From Gammaproteobacteria bacterium (GTDB lineage Bacteria > Pseudomonadota > Gammaproteobacteria > Ga0077536): a stretch of DNA of 54,343 nt. Below, in pieces: positions 15,737 through 25,480 of the stretch; the first letter of the stretch is position 1; every line of letters starts with the position of its first letter. The stretch is from contig SHZJ01000022.1 of assembly GCA_009692365.1 (NCBI GenBank), forward strand, positions 1-54,343. Direction: 5' to 3'. The notes beneath the pieces were generated by a model. That model was not told where the DNA came from. It saw nothing but the letters and a program-made list of their open reading frames with translations, and did no database searches. The translations under genes were made by a program, and so were the position numbers.

Positions 15737-16957
15737 ATGCAGAATATTTTGAACGGGCTACGCATCGTAGAGGCCTCGGCGTTCATCGCCGCCCCCTTGT
15801 GCGGCATGACCTTGGCGCAACTGGGTGCCGACGTCATTCGTTTCGACCCCATCGGCGGCGGCATCGATTACCGCCGCTGGCCGGTCACGACGGACAACCG
15901 GAGCATTTACTGGGCGGAACTCAATAAAGGCAAGCGCTCGCTGGCGCTGGACCTCAAACATCCGCAGGCCCGCGAACTCGTCACCCGCCTCATCGCCCTC
16001 CCCGGCCCCAACGGCGGCATCCTCTCCACCAACCTGCCGGCCAAAGGCTGGCTGGCCTACGAAACCCTCTGTCAGCAGCGCGCCGACCTCATTGAGCTTG
16101 CGATCGTGGGCGACCGCCACGGCGGTAGCGCGGTGGACTACACGGTGAACGCCAAAGTGGGTTTCCCGGCGCTGACCGGGCCGCCGGACGACCAGCGGCC
16201 GGTCAATCACGTGCTGCCGGCGTGGGACATCGCGGCCGCCCTGCTCGCCGCCACCAGCCTGCTGGCGGCCCTGCGTTTTCGCGACCAAACCGGCCAGGGC
16301 CAACGCATCGACATGGCGCTGGCGGATGTGGCGCTCGCCATGGTGGGGCATCTGGGTTATGTGGGCGAACGCAAAATCAACGGCACCCAGCGCAGCCGCG
16401 GCGGCAATTACCTCTACGGTGCCTTTGGGCGCGATTTTCTAACCCACGAGGGCGAGCGGGTCATGGTGATGGCCATCTCCCCCAAAATGTGGAGCGGGCT
16501 GCTGGCGGCCACCGGCCTGGCCCCCGACATGGCGGCGTTGGGCGCACAATTGGGCTTAGACCTCGACTTGGAAGGCGCTCGTTACACCGCCCGGCAGGAG
16601 ATTGCCGCACTGCTGGAGGGCTGGATCGCGCGGCACCCGCTGGCGGCGGTGGCCACCGCCTTCGATGCCCACGGCGTGTGCTGGGGTAAATATCAGGCCA
16701 TGGCAGATTTAATCGACCACGATCCCGATTGCTCGCCGGCCAACCCCATCTATCATTGGGTAGAACAGCCAGACATCGGGACCTACCCGGTGGCGGGACA
16801 AGCCATGCACTTTAGCGCCGTGGCGCGCGCACCGGCCCGCCGTGCGCCGCGCTTGGGCGAGCACACCGATGAGATTCTCGCTGACCTGCTGGGCCTCGAC
16901 AGCGCCGAGATAGGCCGCCTCCACGACGCTGGCATCGTGGCCGGGGTCTGCCGTTAA
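15737..16957 (+). CDS. CaiB/BaiF family (class III) CoA-transferase
   Basis: A 406-residue class III CoA-transferase. It has the opening LNGLRIVEASAFIAAPLCGMTLAQLGADVIRFD, the NKGKRSLALDLKHP block and an AWDIAAALLAATSLLAALRFR helix near the active site. The usual catalytic Asp region (G-D) appears as PAWDIAAA, with the Asp kept. It probably loads CoA onto an organic acid ahead of the dehydrogenases of this operon. AACGGAG upstream supports the start. It is clearly distinct from the paralogue at 7558. Substrate unknown. Confidence 0.88.
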   Translation: MQNILNGLRIVEASAFIAAPLCGMTLAQLGADVIRFDPIGGGIDYRRWPVTTDNRSIYWAELNKGKRSLALDLKHPQARELVTRLIALPGPNGGILSTNLPAKGWLAYETLCQQRADLIELAIVGDRHGGSAVDYTVNAKVGFPALTGPPDDQRPVNHVLPAWDIAAALLAATSLLAALRFRDQTGQGQRIDMALADVALAMVGHLGYVGERKINGTQRSRGGNYLYGAFGRDFLTHEGERVMVMAISPKMWSGLLAATGLAPDMAALGAQLGLDLDLEGARYTARQEIAALLEGWIARHPLAAVATAFDAHGVCWGKYQAMADLIDHDPDCSPANPIYHWVEQPDIGTYPVAGQAMHFSAVARAPARRAPRLGEHTDEILADLLGLDSAEIGRLHDAGIVAGVCR

Positions 16958-16978
16958 ATTTGGGCTAAGGGTAAAACC

Positions 16979-18058
16979 ATGAGCAATGCACGACACGATA
17001 AATTTTCCGGCACCAAAGCCGTCGAGGCCGAATTGCAGCTAGACGTTGCGCGGCTTGAGCGCTACCTGCGCACGGCAATCGCCGGCTTCGAAGGCCCGCT
17101 CGAAATTCGCCGCTTCAAGGGCGGACAGTCCAACCCCACCTACCAACTCCTCACGCCCCAGCGCAACTACGTCCTGCGCCGCAAGCCCCCCGGCCCCCTG
17201 CTGCCCTCGGCCCACGCCGTCGACCGGGAATACGAGGTCATTCAGGCGCTCTGGAGCGCCGGCTACCCGGTGCCACGCCCCTACGCGCTGTGTCACGACG
17301 AGGGCATCATCGGCACGATGTTCTACGCGATGGAAATGGTCGAGGGCCGGGTGCTGTGGGATACCACGCTGCCCGACTCGACGCCCCCCGAGCGGGCCGA
17401 GATTTTCGACGCCATGCTCAGCGCGTTGGCGCGGCTGCAAACCATCGACTATCGCGCCATCGGGCTGACCGATTTTGGCAAACCCAGCGATTATTTCGCG
17501 CGCCAGATCAACCGCTGGACGAAAAATTACGTGGCCTCCGAGACCGACAAAATTCCCCTGATGGACCGCCTGAACTCCTGGCTGCCCGCCAACGTACCGG
17601 TGGAGGATTCGGTCAGCATCGTGCATGGCGACTACCGCATGGACAATATGATTTTTCACCCCACCGAATCCCGGGTCGTCGCCGTATTGGACTGGGAGCT
17701 CTCCACCATTGGCCATCCGTTTGGGGATTTCGCCTATCACTTGCTGCCTTGGTTGCTGCCCCAGATGGGCGAGCGGCTGAGCAGCCTGGGAGGGCTGGAC
17801 CTGCCAGCGCTGGGGATCCCCACGGAGGCGGCGTATATCGCGCGTTATTGCCAATTGACCGGGCGCCGGGAAATTCAGGGGCTGGACTACTATCGGGCTT
17901 ACACCCTGTGGCGGGTGGCGGCAATTTATCAGGGCATTATCAAGCGGGTACAAGAAGGCACGGCCGCCAGCGAGCACGCCCAGACCACTACGGAGTTGGT
18001 CAGCGAAATCGCTGAATTGGCGTGGCAGTTCGCGCGCCGCGCCGGCGCGCCGGCGTAA
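16979..18058 (+). CDS. APH-fold phosphotransferase family protein (ACAD10/11 N-domain-like)
   Basis: A 359-residue kinase-fold protein of the aminoglycoside phosphotransferase (PF01636) family. It has the catalytic loop VHGDYRMDNMIF and the metal-binding DWELSTIGHPFGD. The N-terminal RRFKGGQSNPTYQLL and YVLRRKPPGPLLPSAHAV blocks are typical of the subgroup fused to, or adjacent to, acyl-CoA dehydrogenases such as human ACAD10/11. In that subgroup a hydroxy-acyl-CoA is phosphorylated so that the hydroxyl can be eliminated. Lying immediately before two acyl-CoA dehydrogenases, it probably handles hydroxylated acyl-CoA intermediates rather than antibiotics. Confidence 0.88.
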   Translation: MSNARHDKFSGTKAVEAELQLDVARLERYLRTAIAGFEGPLEIRRFKGGQSNPTYQLLTPQRNYVLRRKPPGPLLPSAHAVDREYEVIQALWSAGYPVPRPYALCHDEGIIGTMFYAMEMVEGRVLWDTTLPDSTPPERAEIFDAMLSALARLQTIDYRAIGLTDFGKPSDYFARQINRWTKNYVASETDKIPLMDRLNSWLPANVPVEDSVSIVHGDYRMDNMIFHPTESRVVAVLDWELSTIGHPFGDFAYHLLPWLLPQMGERLSSLGGLDLPALGIPTEAAYIARYCQLTGRREIQGLDYYRAYTLWRVAAIYQGIIKRVQEGTAASEHAQTTTELVSEIAELAWQFARRAGAPA

Positions 18059-18080
18059 GTATTTAACGGAGCAGCGGCCT

Positions 18081-19244
18081 ATGTTGAACCTCGAGAGTTT
18101 GCGCTTCCCCCGGTATGAACTGCCGGCCTCACTGGACGCGCTACGCCAAGAAGTGCGGGCGTTTCTGGACACCGCCCTCACCCGCTATTCGCCGCTGGTG
18201 CGCAGCAATACTTGGGATGGCTTCGACCCGGACTTCAGCCGCGAGTTGGGCGCGCGTGGCTGGTTAGGCATGAGCCTCCCCAAAACCTACGGCGGCCACG
18301 GACGCTCGGCGTTAGAGCGCTACGTCATTGTGGAAGAAACCCTGGCGGCCGGGGCGCCGGTGGGCTTTCACTGGATCGCCGACCGCCAAAGTGGGCCGGT
18401 CGTGGCGCGCTACGGCACCCAGGCACAGAAAGAAAAAATCATCCCCGGCATTGCCGCCGGCGAAATCTGTTTTTGCATCGGCATGAGCGAGCCCAACTCC
18501 GGCTCAGACCTCGCCTCGGTGCGCACGCGCGCAGACCGCGTGGCCGACGGTTGGCTGGTCAACGGCACTAAAATCTGGACCACCAACGCCCATCGCGCGG
18601 ATTACATGATCGCGCTGTTGCGCACCGATAGCAGCGCCGACAGCAAGCATCGCGGCCTGTCGCAATTTCTCATCGACCTCAAAGCCACGCCCGGCATCAC
18701 CGCCCGTCCCATCAAAGATTTAGCCGGCCGCGGTCATTTCAACGAGGTGTCTTTCCAAGACGCCCGGTTGCCCGCCGACGCCCTGCTGGGCCAAGAAGGC
18801 GAGGGCTGGAAACAGGTGATCGCAGAACTCGCCTTCGAGCGCAGCGGGCCGGAACGCTACCTCTCGTGCTTTGTCCTGCTGAGCCGGCTGGTGGATGCGC
18901 TGGGGCCGCAGGCCAGCCCCGCGGCACTGGCCAAGGTGGGGGCGGAAGTAGCCTGGGCGGTGACCCTGCGCAATATGTCGCTCTCGGTCGCGGGCATGCT
19001 CAACGAAGGCCGCGATCCGGGCTTGCAGGCCTCGGTCGTGAAGGATTTAGGCTGCCAGTTTGAGCAACGCCTGCCCGGTCTGGCGCAAGAACTCGTGGGA
19101 CTGGAACCCATGCTCGCCGACAACGGCAATGATTATCAGCAGGTCTTGGGCAATCTAATGCTGTTGGCGCCCTCTTTTTCGCTGCGCGGCGGCACGCTGG
19201 AAATTTTGCGCGGCATCATCGCGCGTGGCTTGGGGGTCCGATGA
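18081..19244 (+). CDS. Acyl-CoA dehydrogenase (large partner of a pair)
   Basis: A 387-residue acyl-CoA dehydrogenase: ICFCIGMSEPNSGSDLASVRTRA (FAD loop), WLVNGTKIWTTNAHRADYM, the FNEVSFQDARLPADALLG middle region, and a C-terminal SLRGGTLEILRGIIARGLG. The usual Glu of the YEGT/FEGT motif is absent at that place (LRGGT), as in FadE-type enzymes that use another base or a heteromeric partner. The stop overlaps the next gene by 4 bp (ATGA), consistent with co-production of a heteromeric enzyme like the alpha2beta2 sterol side-chain dehydrogenases. Substrate not determined. Confidence 0.9.
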   Translation: MLNLESLRFPRYELPASLDALRQEVRAFLDTALTRYSPLVRSNTWDGFDPDFSRELGARGWLGMSLPKTYGGHGRSALERYVIVEETLAAGAPVGFHWIADRQSGPVVARYGTQAQKEKIIPGIAAGEICFCIGMSEPNSGSDLASVRTRADRVADGWLVNGTKIWTTNAHRADYMIALLRTDSSADSKHRGLSQFLIDLKATPGITARPIKDLAGRGHFNEVSFQDARLPADALLGQEGEGWKQVIAELAFERSGPERYLSCFVLLSRLVDALGPQASPAALAKVGAEVAWAVTLRNMSLSVAGMLNEGRDPGLQASVVKDLGCQFEQRLPGLAQELVGLEPMLADNGNDYQQVLGNLMLLAPSFSLRGGTLEILRGIIARGLGVR

Positions 19245-20284
19245 ACGAACTACAGAACATTTTGGAAGAAAGCGTCAGTCGGCTGTTCGCCGAACGCGTC
19301 GACCGGGCGTTTCTCGCCCGCTGCGAAGACGGCGAATGGCCCGCCGAGCTGTGGTCATTGGCGAGCGAACAGGGGCTGACCCACGTGTTGGCGAGCGAGG
19401 CGGCCGGTGGCATGAACGCGGGTTGGGCCGAAGCGTTTATCGTCGTGCGCGCCTGCGGCCGCTACGCCGTGCCACTGCCGGTGCCTGAGCAACTGCTGGC
19501 CCTGTGGCTGGTCGAGCGCGCCGGCATCAGCGCACCCAGCGGGCTGATTGCCCTGCTGCCGACGGTCGTGGACGCCGCTGCCACCGGCCACTACACGCTG
19601 GACGTGCCGCGGGTGCCGTGGGGCCGCGCCGCCCAGTTTTTTGTGGGCGTAACCAGCGACCAGCAAATCGCGCTCTTTGATACCCAACACGCCAGCGTTA
19701 CCCCGGCGCAGAATCTGGCCCGCGAGCCGCGCGACACCGTGCATCTGCACGCGGCGAGCCCCGTGGCGCTGGGCGCTTGCGCGGTAAACCCGCACGCAAT
19801 CCGTTGGCTCGGGGCGCTGCTGCGCGCCGGCCAAATTGCGGGCGCGGCGGCGGCGTGTTTGGAACTGAGCGTCAAATACACCTCCGATCGCGTGCAGTTC
19901 GGTCGCCCACTGTCCCAGTTTCAGGCAATTCAAAACCACTTGGCGGAAATCGCGGGCGCGATGGCCTCGGTGGACACCATGGCCCGCGCCGCCTTCCTCG
20001 CCCTGGACGCCCGCGGCTTGGCCAGTCTGGGCGACGACTCGGCCAGTTTCGAGATTGCCGCCGCCAAGTGTCGCGCCAGCGACGCCGTGGAGTTGCTCAC
20101 GCGCCTCTCCCACCAAGTGCACGGCGCCATCGGCTTCACCTACGAATACGACCTGCAGTTCCTGACGCGCCGCCTGTGGTCGTGGCGCGCGGAGTTCGGC
20201 ACCAGCGGCGAATGGGGCGAACACCTAGGCCGTGCTGCCACCGCCATCGGCGGGGATGGCCTGTGGGCGCAGGTCACCCGTTAA
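19241..20284 (+). CDS. Acyl-CoA dehydrogenase-like protein (small partner of a pair)
   Basis: A 347-residue divergent acyl-CoA dehydrogenase. The N-terminal half is weakly conserved; the C-terminal half keeps CLELSVKYTSDRVQFGRPLSQFQAIQNHLAEIAG and LLTRLSHQVHGAIGFTYEYDLQFLTRRLWSW, as in FadE27/FadE34-type subunits. The length and 4-bp overlap with the preceding dehydrogenase suggest an obligate heteromer. The SEPNSGSD-like FAD loop of its partner is not evident, so it may contribute only part of the cofactor site. Confidence 0.87.
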   Translation: MNELQNILEESVSRLFAERVDRAFLARCEDGEWPAELWSLASEQGLTHVLASEAAGGMNAGWAEAFIVVRACGRYAVPLPVPEQLLALWLVERAGISAPSGLIALLPTVVDAAATGHYTLDVPRVPWGRAAQFFVGVTSDQQIALFDTQHASVTPAQNLAREPRDTVHLHAASPVALGACAVNPHAIRWLGALLRAGQIAGAAAACLELSVKYTSDRVQFGRPLSQFQAIQNHLAEIAGAMASVDTMARAAFLALDARGLASLGDDSASFEIAAAKCRASDAVELLTRLSHQVHGAIGFTYEYDLQFLTRRLWSWRAEFGTSGEWGEHLGRAATAIGGDGLWAQVTR

Positions 20285-20321
20285 ACACATCCCTTCCGCA
20301 ATCCAATAAAGAGTAAGCAGC

Positions 20322-21128
20322 ATGCGCGACTCCGACCTTCTTTTGTTCGAAAAACGTGGCCACGTCGGCTACCTCACGCTCAACCGTCCGGACAAGCGCA
20401 ACCCGCTAGGCTTGTCCGGCGACGGCGAAGCGTTCGCGGCGGCCGCCCGCAAAATTAACGGCGATTTCGACTTGCGCTGCGTGATCATGACCGGCGCCGG
20501 CTCGGCGTTTTCGGCCGGCGGCGACCTCAAAGCCATGCGCGACCGCAGCGGGGATTTTGGCGTCGACAATCTGCGGCTACGCGACCACTACCGCGAATCC
20601 ATCCACGGCATCATCAAAGCCATGTGGCACATCGAAGTGCCGATGATCGGCGCCATTAACGGCCCGGCCATTGGGCTGGGTGGCGATGTGGCCTCGCTGT
20701 GCGATATTCGCCTGTCCGCCGCGAGCGCCAAATTTGGCGCCACGTTCCTCAAAATTGGCCTGATCCCGGGTGACGGTGGCGCGTGGTTATTGCCGCGCAT
20801 CGTGGGCTGGTCGCGCGCCGCGCAGCTGTATTTCACCGGGGATGTCATCGACGCCGTCACCGCACGAGACTGGGGCTTGGTCTCGGAGGTCTATCCCGAC
20901 GACCAACTCATGGCCGCAGCCGAGAAACTGGCCGCCCGCATTTGCCAGCAGCCCCCGCAGGCCCTGCGCATGACCAAGCGGCTGATGCGCGATGGCCAGA
21001 CCGCGAGCTTCGATACCATCATGGAAATGTCGGCCGCCATGCAGGTGCTGGTGCAGCGCACCGACGACCACATGGAAGCGGTGAATGCGTTCTTTGAGAA
21101 GCGCACGCCGGAATTCAAAGGCCAGTAG
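20322..21128 (+). CDS. Enoyl-CoA hydratase/isomerase (crotonase) family protein
   Basis: A 268-residue crotonase. The oxyanion-hole segments are GAGSAFSAGGDLKAMRD and PAIGLGGDVASLCDIRLSAASAKFGATFLKIGLIPGDGG. Both catalytic glutamates of classical enoyl-CoA hydratase appear replaced: the first aligns with Asp in GGDVA, and the second position is hydrophobic (FLKIG). The later PGDGG Asp suggests isomerase or another crotonase chemistry, so hydration should not be assumed. It closes the plus-strand acyl-CoA operon, 37 bp after the dehydrogenase pair. Confidence 0.9.
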   Translation: MRDSDLLLFEKRGHVGYLTLNRPDKRNPLGLSGDGEAFAAAARKINGDFDLRCVIMTGAGSAFSAGGDLKAMRDRSGDFGVDNLRLRDHYRESIHGIIKAMWHIEVPMIGAINGPAIGLGGDVASLCDIRLSAASAKFGATFLKIGLIPGDGGAWLLPRIVGWSRAAQLYFTGDVIDAVTARDWGLVSEVYPDDQLMAAAEKLAARICQQPPQALRMTKRLMRDGQTASFDTIMEMSAAMQVLVQRTDDHMEAVNAFFEKRTPEFKGQ

Positions 21129-21201
21129 GCGACGGGCGCGGTGTAGACCGCCCCCCCGGTTCGGCTCAACCGCGCAGCCGTGCACGCCACCCGCGGCGTG
21201 C

Positions 21202-23133
21202 TTATGCCCCGGGCAGGGCGTCCTTCAAGAGCCGCGCCACGATAAGCTCGGCGGCGAGTTCCGCGCTCATGGCCGCCGTGTCGATTCTGATTTCCGGGGC
21301 GCTGGGCGCTTCATAGGGTGAATCGATGCCCGTGAAATTCTTCAGCTGCCCGGCACGCGCTTTGCGATAAAGCCCCTTCACGTCGCGACGCTCGGCTTCG
21401 GCGAGTGAAGTATCCACGTAGACCTCCAGGAACTCGCCCGCGTCTAACATGCCGCGCACCAAATCACGCTCGGCGCGAAATGGCGAAATAAACGCGGTGA
21501 GGACGATCAGCCCCGCGTCGGTCATCAGCTTGGCCACCTCGCCCACCCGCCGAATATTCTCGACCCGGTCGGCCTCGGTAAAACCCAAATCCTTGTTCAG
21601 CCCGTGGCGCACGTTATCGCCGTCCAGCAAAAACGTGTGTTTGCCCAGCGCAAAAAGCTTCTTTTCCACCAAGTTCGCGATGGTCGATTTACCGGCCCCC
21701 GACAGCCCCGTGAACCACAGCACCCGCGCCCGCTGGTGCTTGTGCTCGGCGTGCGCGGTGCGCGTCACATCGATGGCCTGCCAGTGCACGTTCTGGCTGC
21801 GGCGCAGGGCGAAGTGCAGCATGCCGGCGGCCACCGTCGCGTTATTGTATTTATCGATCAGGATAAAACCACCCAACTCCTGCTGGCTCGCGTAGGGCTC
21901 AAAGACAATGGGTTTGTCGGTGGTGAGGGTCACCACGCCGATCGCGTTAAGCTCTAGCGTTCTGGTCGCCAGGTGTTCTAGGGTGTTCACGTTGATCTGA
22001 TATTTGGGCTGCTGCACCTGCGCAGACGCCCACTGCGTGCCCAGTTTCAGCCAGTACGCACGGCCGGCCAGCAGCGCGTCGTCGCTCAGCCACACCAGGG
22101 TCGCTTCAAACTGGTCCGCCACCTGCGGCGGACTAGCGGCCGCCGCCAGCACGTCGCCCCGCGAGCAGTCCACTTCGTCTTGCAGGGTGAGGGTGATGGA
22201 TTGACCGGCCACGGCGAGGTCTAAATCGCCGTCCATGGTGACAATGCGCGCCACGCTGGAGGTTTTGCCCGAGGGCAGCACGCGCACCGCATCGCCGGGC
22301 CGCACCTGACCGCTGGCGATCAAACCCGCAAACCCGCGAAAATCCAAATTGGGCCGGTTGACCCACTGCACCGACAGCCGGAAGGGCTCGGTTTGCGCAC
22401 CCGTGAGGTCTAAGGCTACCGTCTCCAAGTGGGTTAACAACGGCAGCCCCGTGTACCACGGCGTGTGCGCTGAAGCGGTGGTGATGTTGTCGCCCAAAAA
22501 GCCCGACAGCGGGATGGCGGTGAATGAGGCGATGCCGATGGCAGCGGCAAAGCTGCGGTAGTCGGCAACGATGGCGTCGAAGCGCGCTTGGTCGTAGCCC
22601 ACGAGGTCCATTTTGTTGACCGCCAGTACCACGTTACGGATCCCGATGAGCTTGACCAAATAGCTGTGCCGGCGGGTCTGGGTCAGTACGCCTTTACGGG
22701 CGTCGATGAGGATGACGGCCAAATCTGCGGTCGACGCGCCGGTGACCATATTGCGCGTGTACTGCTCGTGACCGGGCGTATCGGCCACGATAAATTTGCG
22801 CTGGTCGGTGGCGAAATAGCGGTAGGCCACATCGATGGTGATCCCCTGCTCGCGCTCGGCCGCGAGTCCGTCGACCAAAAGGGCGAAATCGATCTGCTGG
22901 CCCTGCGTCCCCAGCCGTTTGGAATCGGCCTCGAGGGCGGCGAGCTGGTCCTCAAAAATCATTTTGGAGTCGTAGAGCAGCCGCCCGATGAGGGTCGACT
23001 TGCCGTCATCCACCGAGCCGCAGGTGATGAAGCGCAGTAAGGACTTGTGCTGATGTTGGGCGAGATAGGCGTCGATGTTCTCGGCGATGAGGGCATCGGC
23101 CTGATAGGAAGGCTGGCGAGTGTGGTCGGTCAT
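21202..23133 (-). CDS. cysNC: Bifunctional sulfate adenylyltransferase subunit 1 / adenylylsulfate kinase
   Basis: A 643-residue fusion. The N-terminal GTPase (CysN) has GSVDDGKST (P-loop), [17 protein letters not shown] and NKMDLVG, and drives ATP sulfurylase by GTP hydrolysis. The C-terminal 190 residues are APS kinase (CysC), with [12 protein letters not shown] and [11 protein letters not shown]. Together they turn sulfate into APS and then PAPS. The partner subunit CysD lies 30 bp upstream in the same operon. All motifs look intact. It is convergent with the crotonase gene at 20322. Confidence 0.96.
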   Translation of the reverse strand: MTDHTRQPSYQADALIAENIDAYLAQHQHKSLLRFITCGSVDDGKSTLIGRLLYDSKMIFEDQLAALEADSKRLGTQGQQIDFALLVDGLAAEREQGITIDVAYRYFATDQRKFIVADTPGHEQYTRNMVTGASTADLAVILIDARKGVLTQTRRHSYLVKLIGIRNVVLAVNKMDLVGYDQARFDAIVADYRSFAAAIGIASFTAIPLSGFLGDNITTASAHTPWYTGLPLLTHLETVALDLTGAQTEPFRLSVQWVNRPNLDFRGFAGLIASGQVRPGDAVRVLPSGKTSSVARIVTMDGDLDLAVAGQSITLTLQDEVDCSRGDVLAAAASPPQVADQFEATLVWLSDDALLAGRAYWLKLGTQWASAQVQQPKYQINVNTLEHLATRTLELNAIGVVTLTTDKPIVFEPYASQQELGGFILIDKYNNATVAAGMLHFALRRSQNVHWQAIDVTRTAHAEHKHQRARVLWFTGLSGAGKSTIANLVEKKLFALGKHTFLLDGDNVRHGLNKDLGFTEADRVENIRRVGEVAKLMTDAGLIVLTAFISPFRAERDLVRGMLDAGEFLEVYVDTSLAEAERRDVKGLYRKARAGQLKNFTGIDSPYEAPSAPEIRIDTAAMSAELAAELIVARLLKDALPGA

Positions 23134-23163
23134 GGCGTGTGTTCTGGCGCGCGTGGGCTGCGC

Positions 23164-24063
23164 TCAGAAATAACCCTCCTGCTTCTTTTTCTCCATGCTG
23201 GCGCTTTGGTCGTGGTCGATCGCCCGCCCCTGCCGCTCGGAGGTCGTGGTCAGCAGCATCTCTTGAATCACCTCAGAGAGCGTCTGCGCGTGGCTTTCGA
23301 TGGCCCCAGTGAGCGGGTAGCAACCCAAGGTGCGGAAACGGATGGAGCGCGCCACCGGTGTTTCACCCGGCGCCAGCCGAAAACGCTCGTCGTCCACCAT
23401 CAGCAATAAACCGTCGCGCCTGACGGTGGGCCGTGGGGCCGCAAAATACAGCGGCACGATGGGGATGTTTTCGAGCTGGATGTACTGCCAGATATCCAGT
23501 TCCGTCCAGTTGGAAATGGGGAACACCCGGATGCTCTCGCCCTGCGCTTTTTTAGCGTTATACAGACGCCAGAGTTCGGGACGCTGCTGTTTCGGATCCC
23601 AGCGATGGTTGGCCGACCGGAAGGAGAAAATGCGCTCTTTAGCGCGGCTTTTCTCCTCGTCGCGCCGCGCACCGCCAAACGCGGCGTCAAAGCCGTACTT
23701 GTCCAGGGCCTGTTTGAGGCCCTCGGTTTTCCACAGGTCGGTGTGCAAGGAGCCGTGGTCAAAGGGGTTGATGCCGCGCGCGATGGCGTCGGGGTTTTGG
23801 TACACCAAGAGTTCCATGCCGGCCACCCGCGCCATGTGGTCGCGCAGTTCGTACATCGCCCGAAACTTCCACGTCGTGTCGACGTGCAATAGGGGAAAAG
23901 GCGGTGGCGCGGGGAAAAAGGCTTTGCGCGCCAGTTGCAGCATGACGGCCGAATCCTTGCCGACGGAATACAACATCACCGGGCGCTCGGCCTCGCCGAC
24001 CACCTCGCGCAGAATGTGAATACTTTCGGCTTCTAGCCGTTGGAGGTGGGTTAGGACACGCAT
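23164..24063 (-). CDS. cysD: Sulfate adenylyltransferase subunit 2
   Basis: A 299-residue PP-loop ATP pyrophosphatase that adenylylates sulfate together with CysN. It carries [17 protein letters not shown] (PP-loop), [41 protein letters not shown] and [15 protein letters not shown], all hallmarks of CysD. It is the first gene of the cysD-cysNC operon; the 204 bp upstream have no gene and must hold the promoter. No other cysteine genes are in the window, so PAPS could serve assimilation or sulfation. Confidence 0.97.
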   Translation of the reverse strand: MRVLTHLQRLEAESIHILREVVGEAERPVMLYSVGKDSAVMLQLARKAFFPAPPPFPLLHVDTTWKFRAMYELRDHMARVAGMELLVYQNPDAIARGINPFDHGSLHTDLWKTEGLKQALDKYGFDAAFGGARRDEEKSRAKERIFSFRSANHRWDPKQQRPELWRLYNAKKAQGESIRVFPISNWTELDIWQYIQLENIPIVPLYFAAPRPTVRRDGLLLMVDDERFRLAPGETPVARSIRFRTLGCYPLTGAIESHAQTLSEVIQEMLLTTTSERQGRAIDHDQSASMEKKKQEGYF

Positions 24064-24267
24064 AGAAAATTGGCTGTCGGGGCAAACGCGCTGCGTTAAG
24101 CGACTGGGAACGGACTTCGACTATAGCGGTTTGCGGCGCCGGTTGACACCCAAGCGCGCCCGCCCGCGTGGTCTTTCAGCCCGCCCACCCAGACTTGTTG
24201 AACCGATGGCTCGCGCGCCGTTGCCCGCGCGGTGCCGCCGGCTCATAGCGCCCCCACGCCCTGCGCG

Positions 24268-25455
24268 TCAGGTGTTGATGAGGGTCTGCGTGCGCTGCCC
24301 CGGATCGGCGAGCACCCGCTGTCGATAAGGCGTGGTGTCAATTTCTGCCAGCCGCAATTCGCCCGCGAGTACCGCCCCTTTCCAAGCCTGCTGGGCCGGC
24401 TCGCGGTCGTGGAATTCCGGCATGACCTCTTTCGCGAACAGCGTAAGGCTGTCGCAGATGGCCGCGTGCGTGGTCTTACCAGCCTGATTGAGCAAAATGA
24501 TTTGATCGATATGACTGGCTTCAAATTCGCGCAGCCGCGCGCGCAGTGTTGCCGGGGAGCCGATCAGCGAAGTGCCGCTATTTTGCCCCTCGCCGCTGGC
24601 CCGCCAGCGACCATATTCATCCCACAGCGACAGCGTGCCCGGCACAATGGGGCCGTTCTTACCGTAAAACGCTAAACAGAACTGAAAAAACGTCCAGCCA
24701 TCGGCCAAGCGCTCGGCTTCTTCGTCGGTGGGCGCGCACATAAAGCCCGCGACAATGGCGATATTCGGGTTGGTTTGGTAGTCGGTGAGTTTGTCGAGTT
24801 CGCGCGTGAAAGCGTTGTAATAGGCGTGGACCCAAGCGCGCGCGCTGTCGGCGTTTAAAAATTGGAACGCCAGCGACCCCATGCCGCGCCGCCCGGCCAT
24901 GCGGATGGTTTCCAGTTGCGAGCAGGCCACCCACAGCGGCGGGTGCGGCCGTTGCAGCGGTTTGGGCACCACGTTGCGCAGCGGGAACTTGAAATGCGGG
25001 CCGTCGTACTCCCAGCCTTCGCGCCAGAACATCGGCAGCAGGCAGCGCACGGCGTCTTCCCATACCGCGCGCTTCTCGCGATAGCGCCGCTCAAAAGGAT
25101 GCAGTTCGGTCGCGCTGGCGCCCTCGCCGAGCCCCAACTCCACGCGCCCGTTGCTCAGCAAATCGAGGGTAGATACCCGTTCGGCCACCCGCGCCGGGTG
25201 GTTGGTGGTGAGTTGCACGATGCCGTGGCCTAGGCGAATACGCCGGGTGCGTTGGCTGGCGGCGGCCAAAAAGACTTCCGGGGCAGAGGAATGTGAATAC
25301 TCTTCCAGAAAGTGATGCTCGACTTCCCACGCGTAGTCGTAGCCCAGAGCGTCGGCCAATTCGATTTGCGCGAGCGACTCGTGCAACAGGCGATGCTCGC
25401 TGTCGGCCGTCCACGGCCGCGGTAGCTGGTGCTCGTAGAACAGGCCAAATTTCAT
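24268..25455 (-). CDS. LLM-class flavin/F420-dependent oxidoreductase
   Basis: A 395-residue luciferase-like oxidoreductase, the third in the window. Features are ADALGYDYAWEVEHHF, IRLGHGIVQLTTNHPARVAERVSTLDLLSNGRVELGLGEG, and VPKPLQRPHPPLWVACS. The blocks resemble the luciferase-like monooxygenase subgroup with a long C-terminal tail. A GGGAGC site precedes the ATG. It follows a frameshifted SDR gene by 25 bp on the same strand, suggesting a two-gene unit that oxidises or reduces a shared substrate. FMN versus F420 use cannot be settled by eye. Confidence 0.88.
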   Translation of the reverse strand: MKFGLFYEHQLPRPWTADSEHRLLHESLAQIELADALGYDYAWEVEHHFLEEYSHSSAPEVFLAAASQRTRRIRLGHGIVQLTTNHPARVAERVSTLDLLSNGRVELGLGEGASATELHPFERRYREKRAVWEDAVRCLLPMFWREGWEYDGPHFKFPLRNVVPKPLQRPHPPLWVACSQLETIRMAGRRGMGSLAFQFLNADSARAWVHAYYNAFTRELDKLTDYQTNPNIAIVAGFMCAPTDEEAERLADGWTFFQFCLAFYGKNGPIVPGTLSLWDEYGRWRASGEGQNSGTSLIGSPATLRARLREFEASHIDQIILLNQAGKTTHAAICDSLTLFAKEVMPEFHDREPAQQAWKGAVLAGELRLAEIDTTPYRQRVLADPGQRTQTLINT

Positions 25456-25480
25456 GGTGTGCTCCCGCCTCTGGGCTGAA

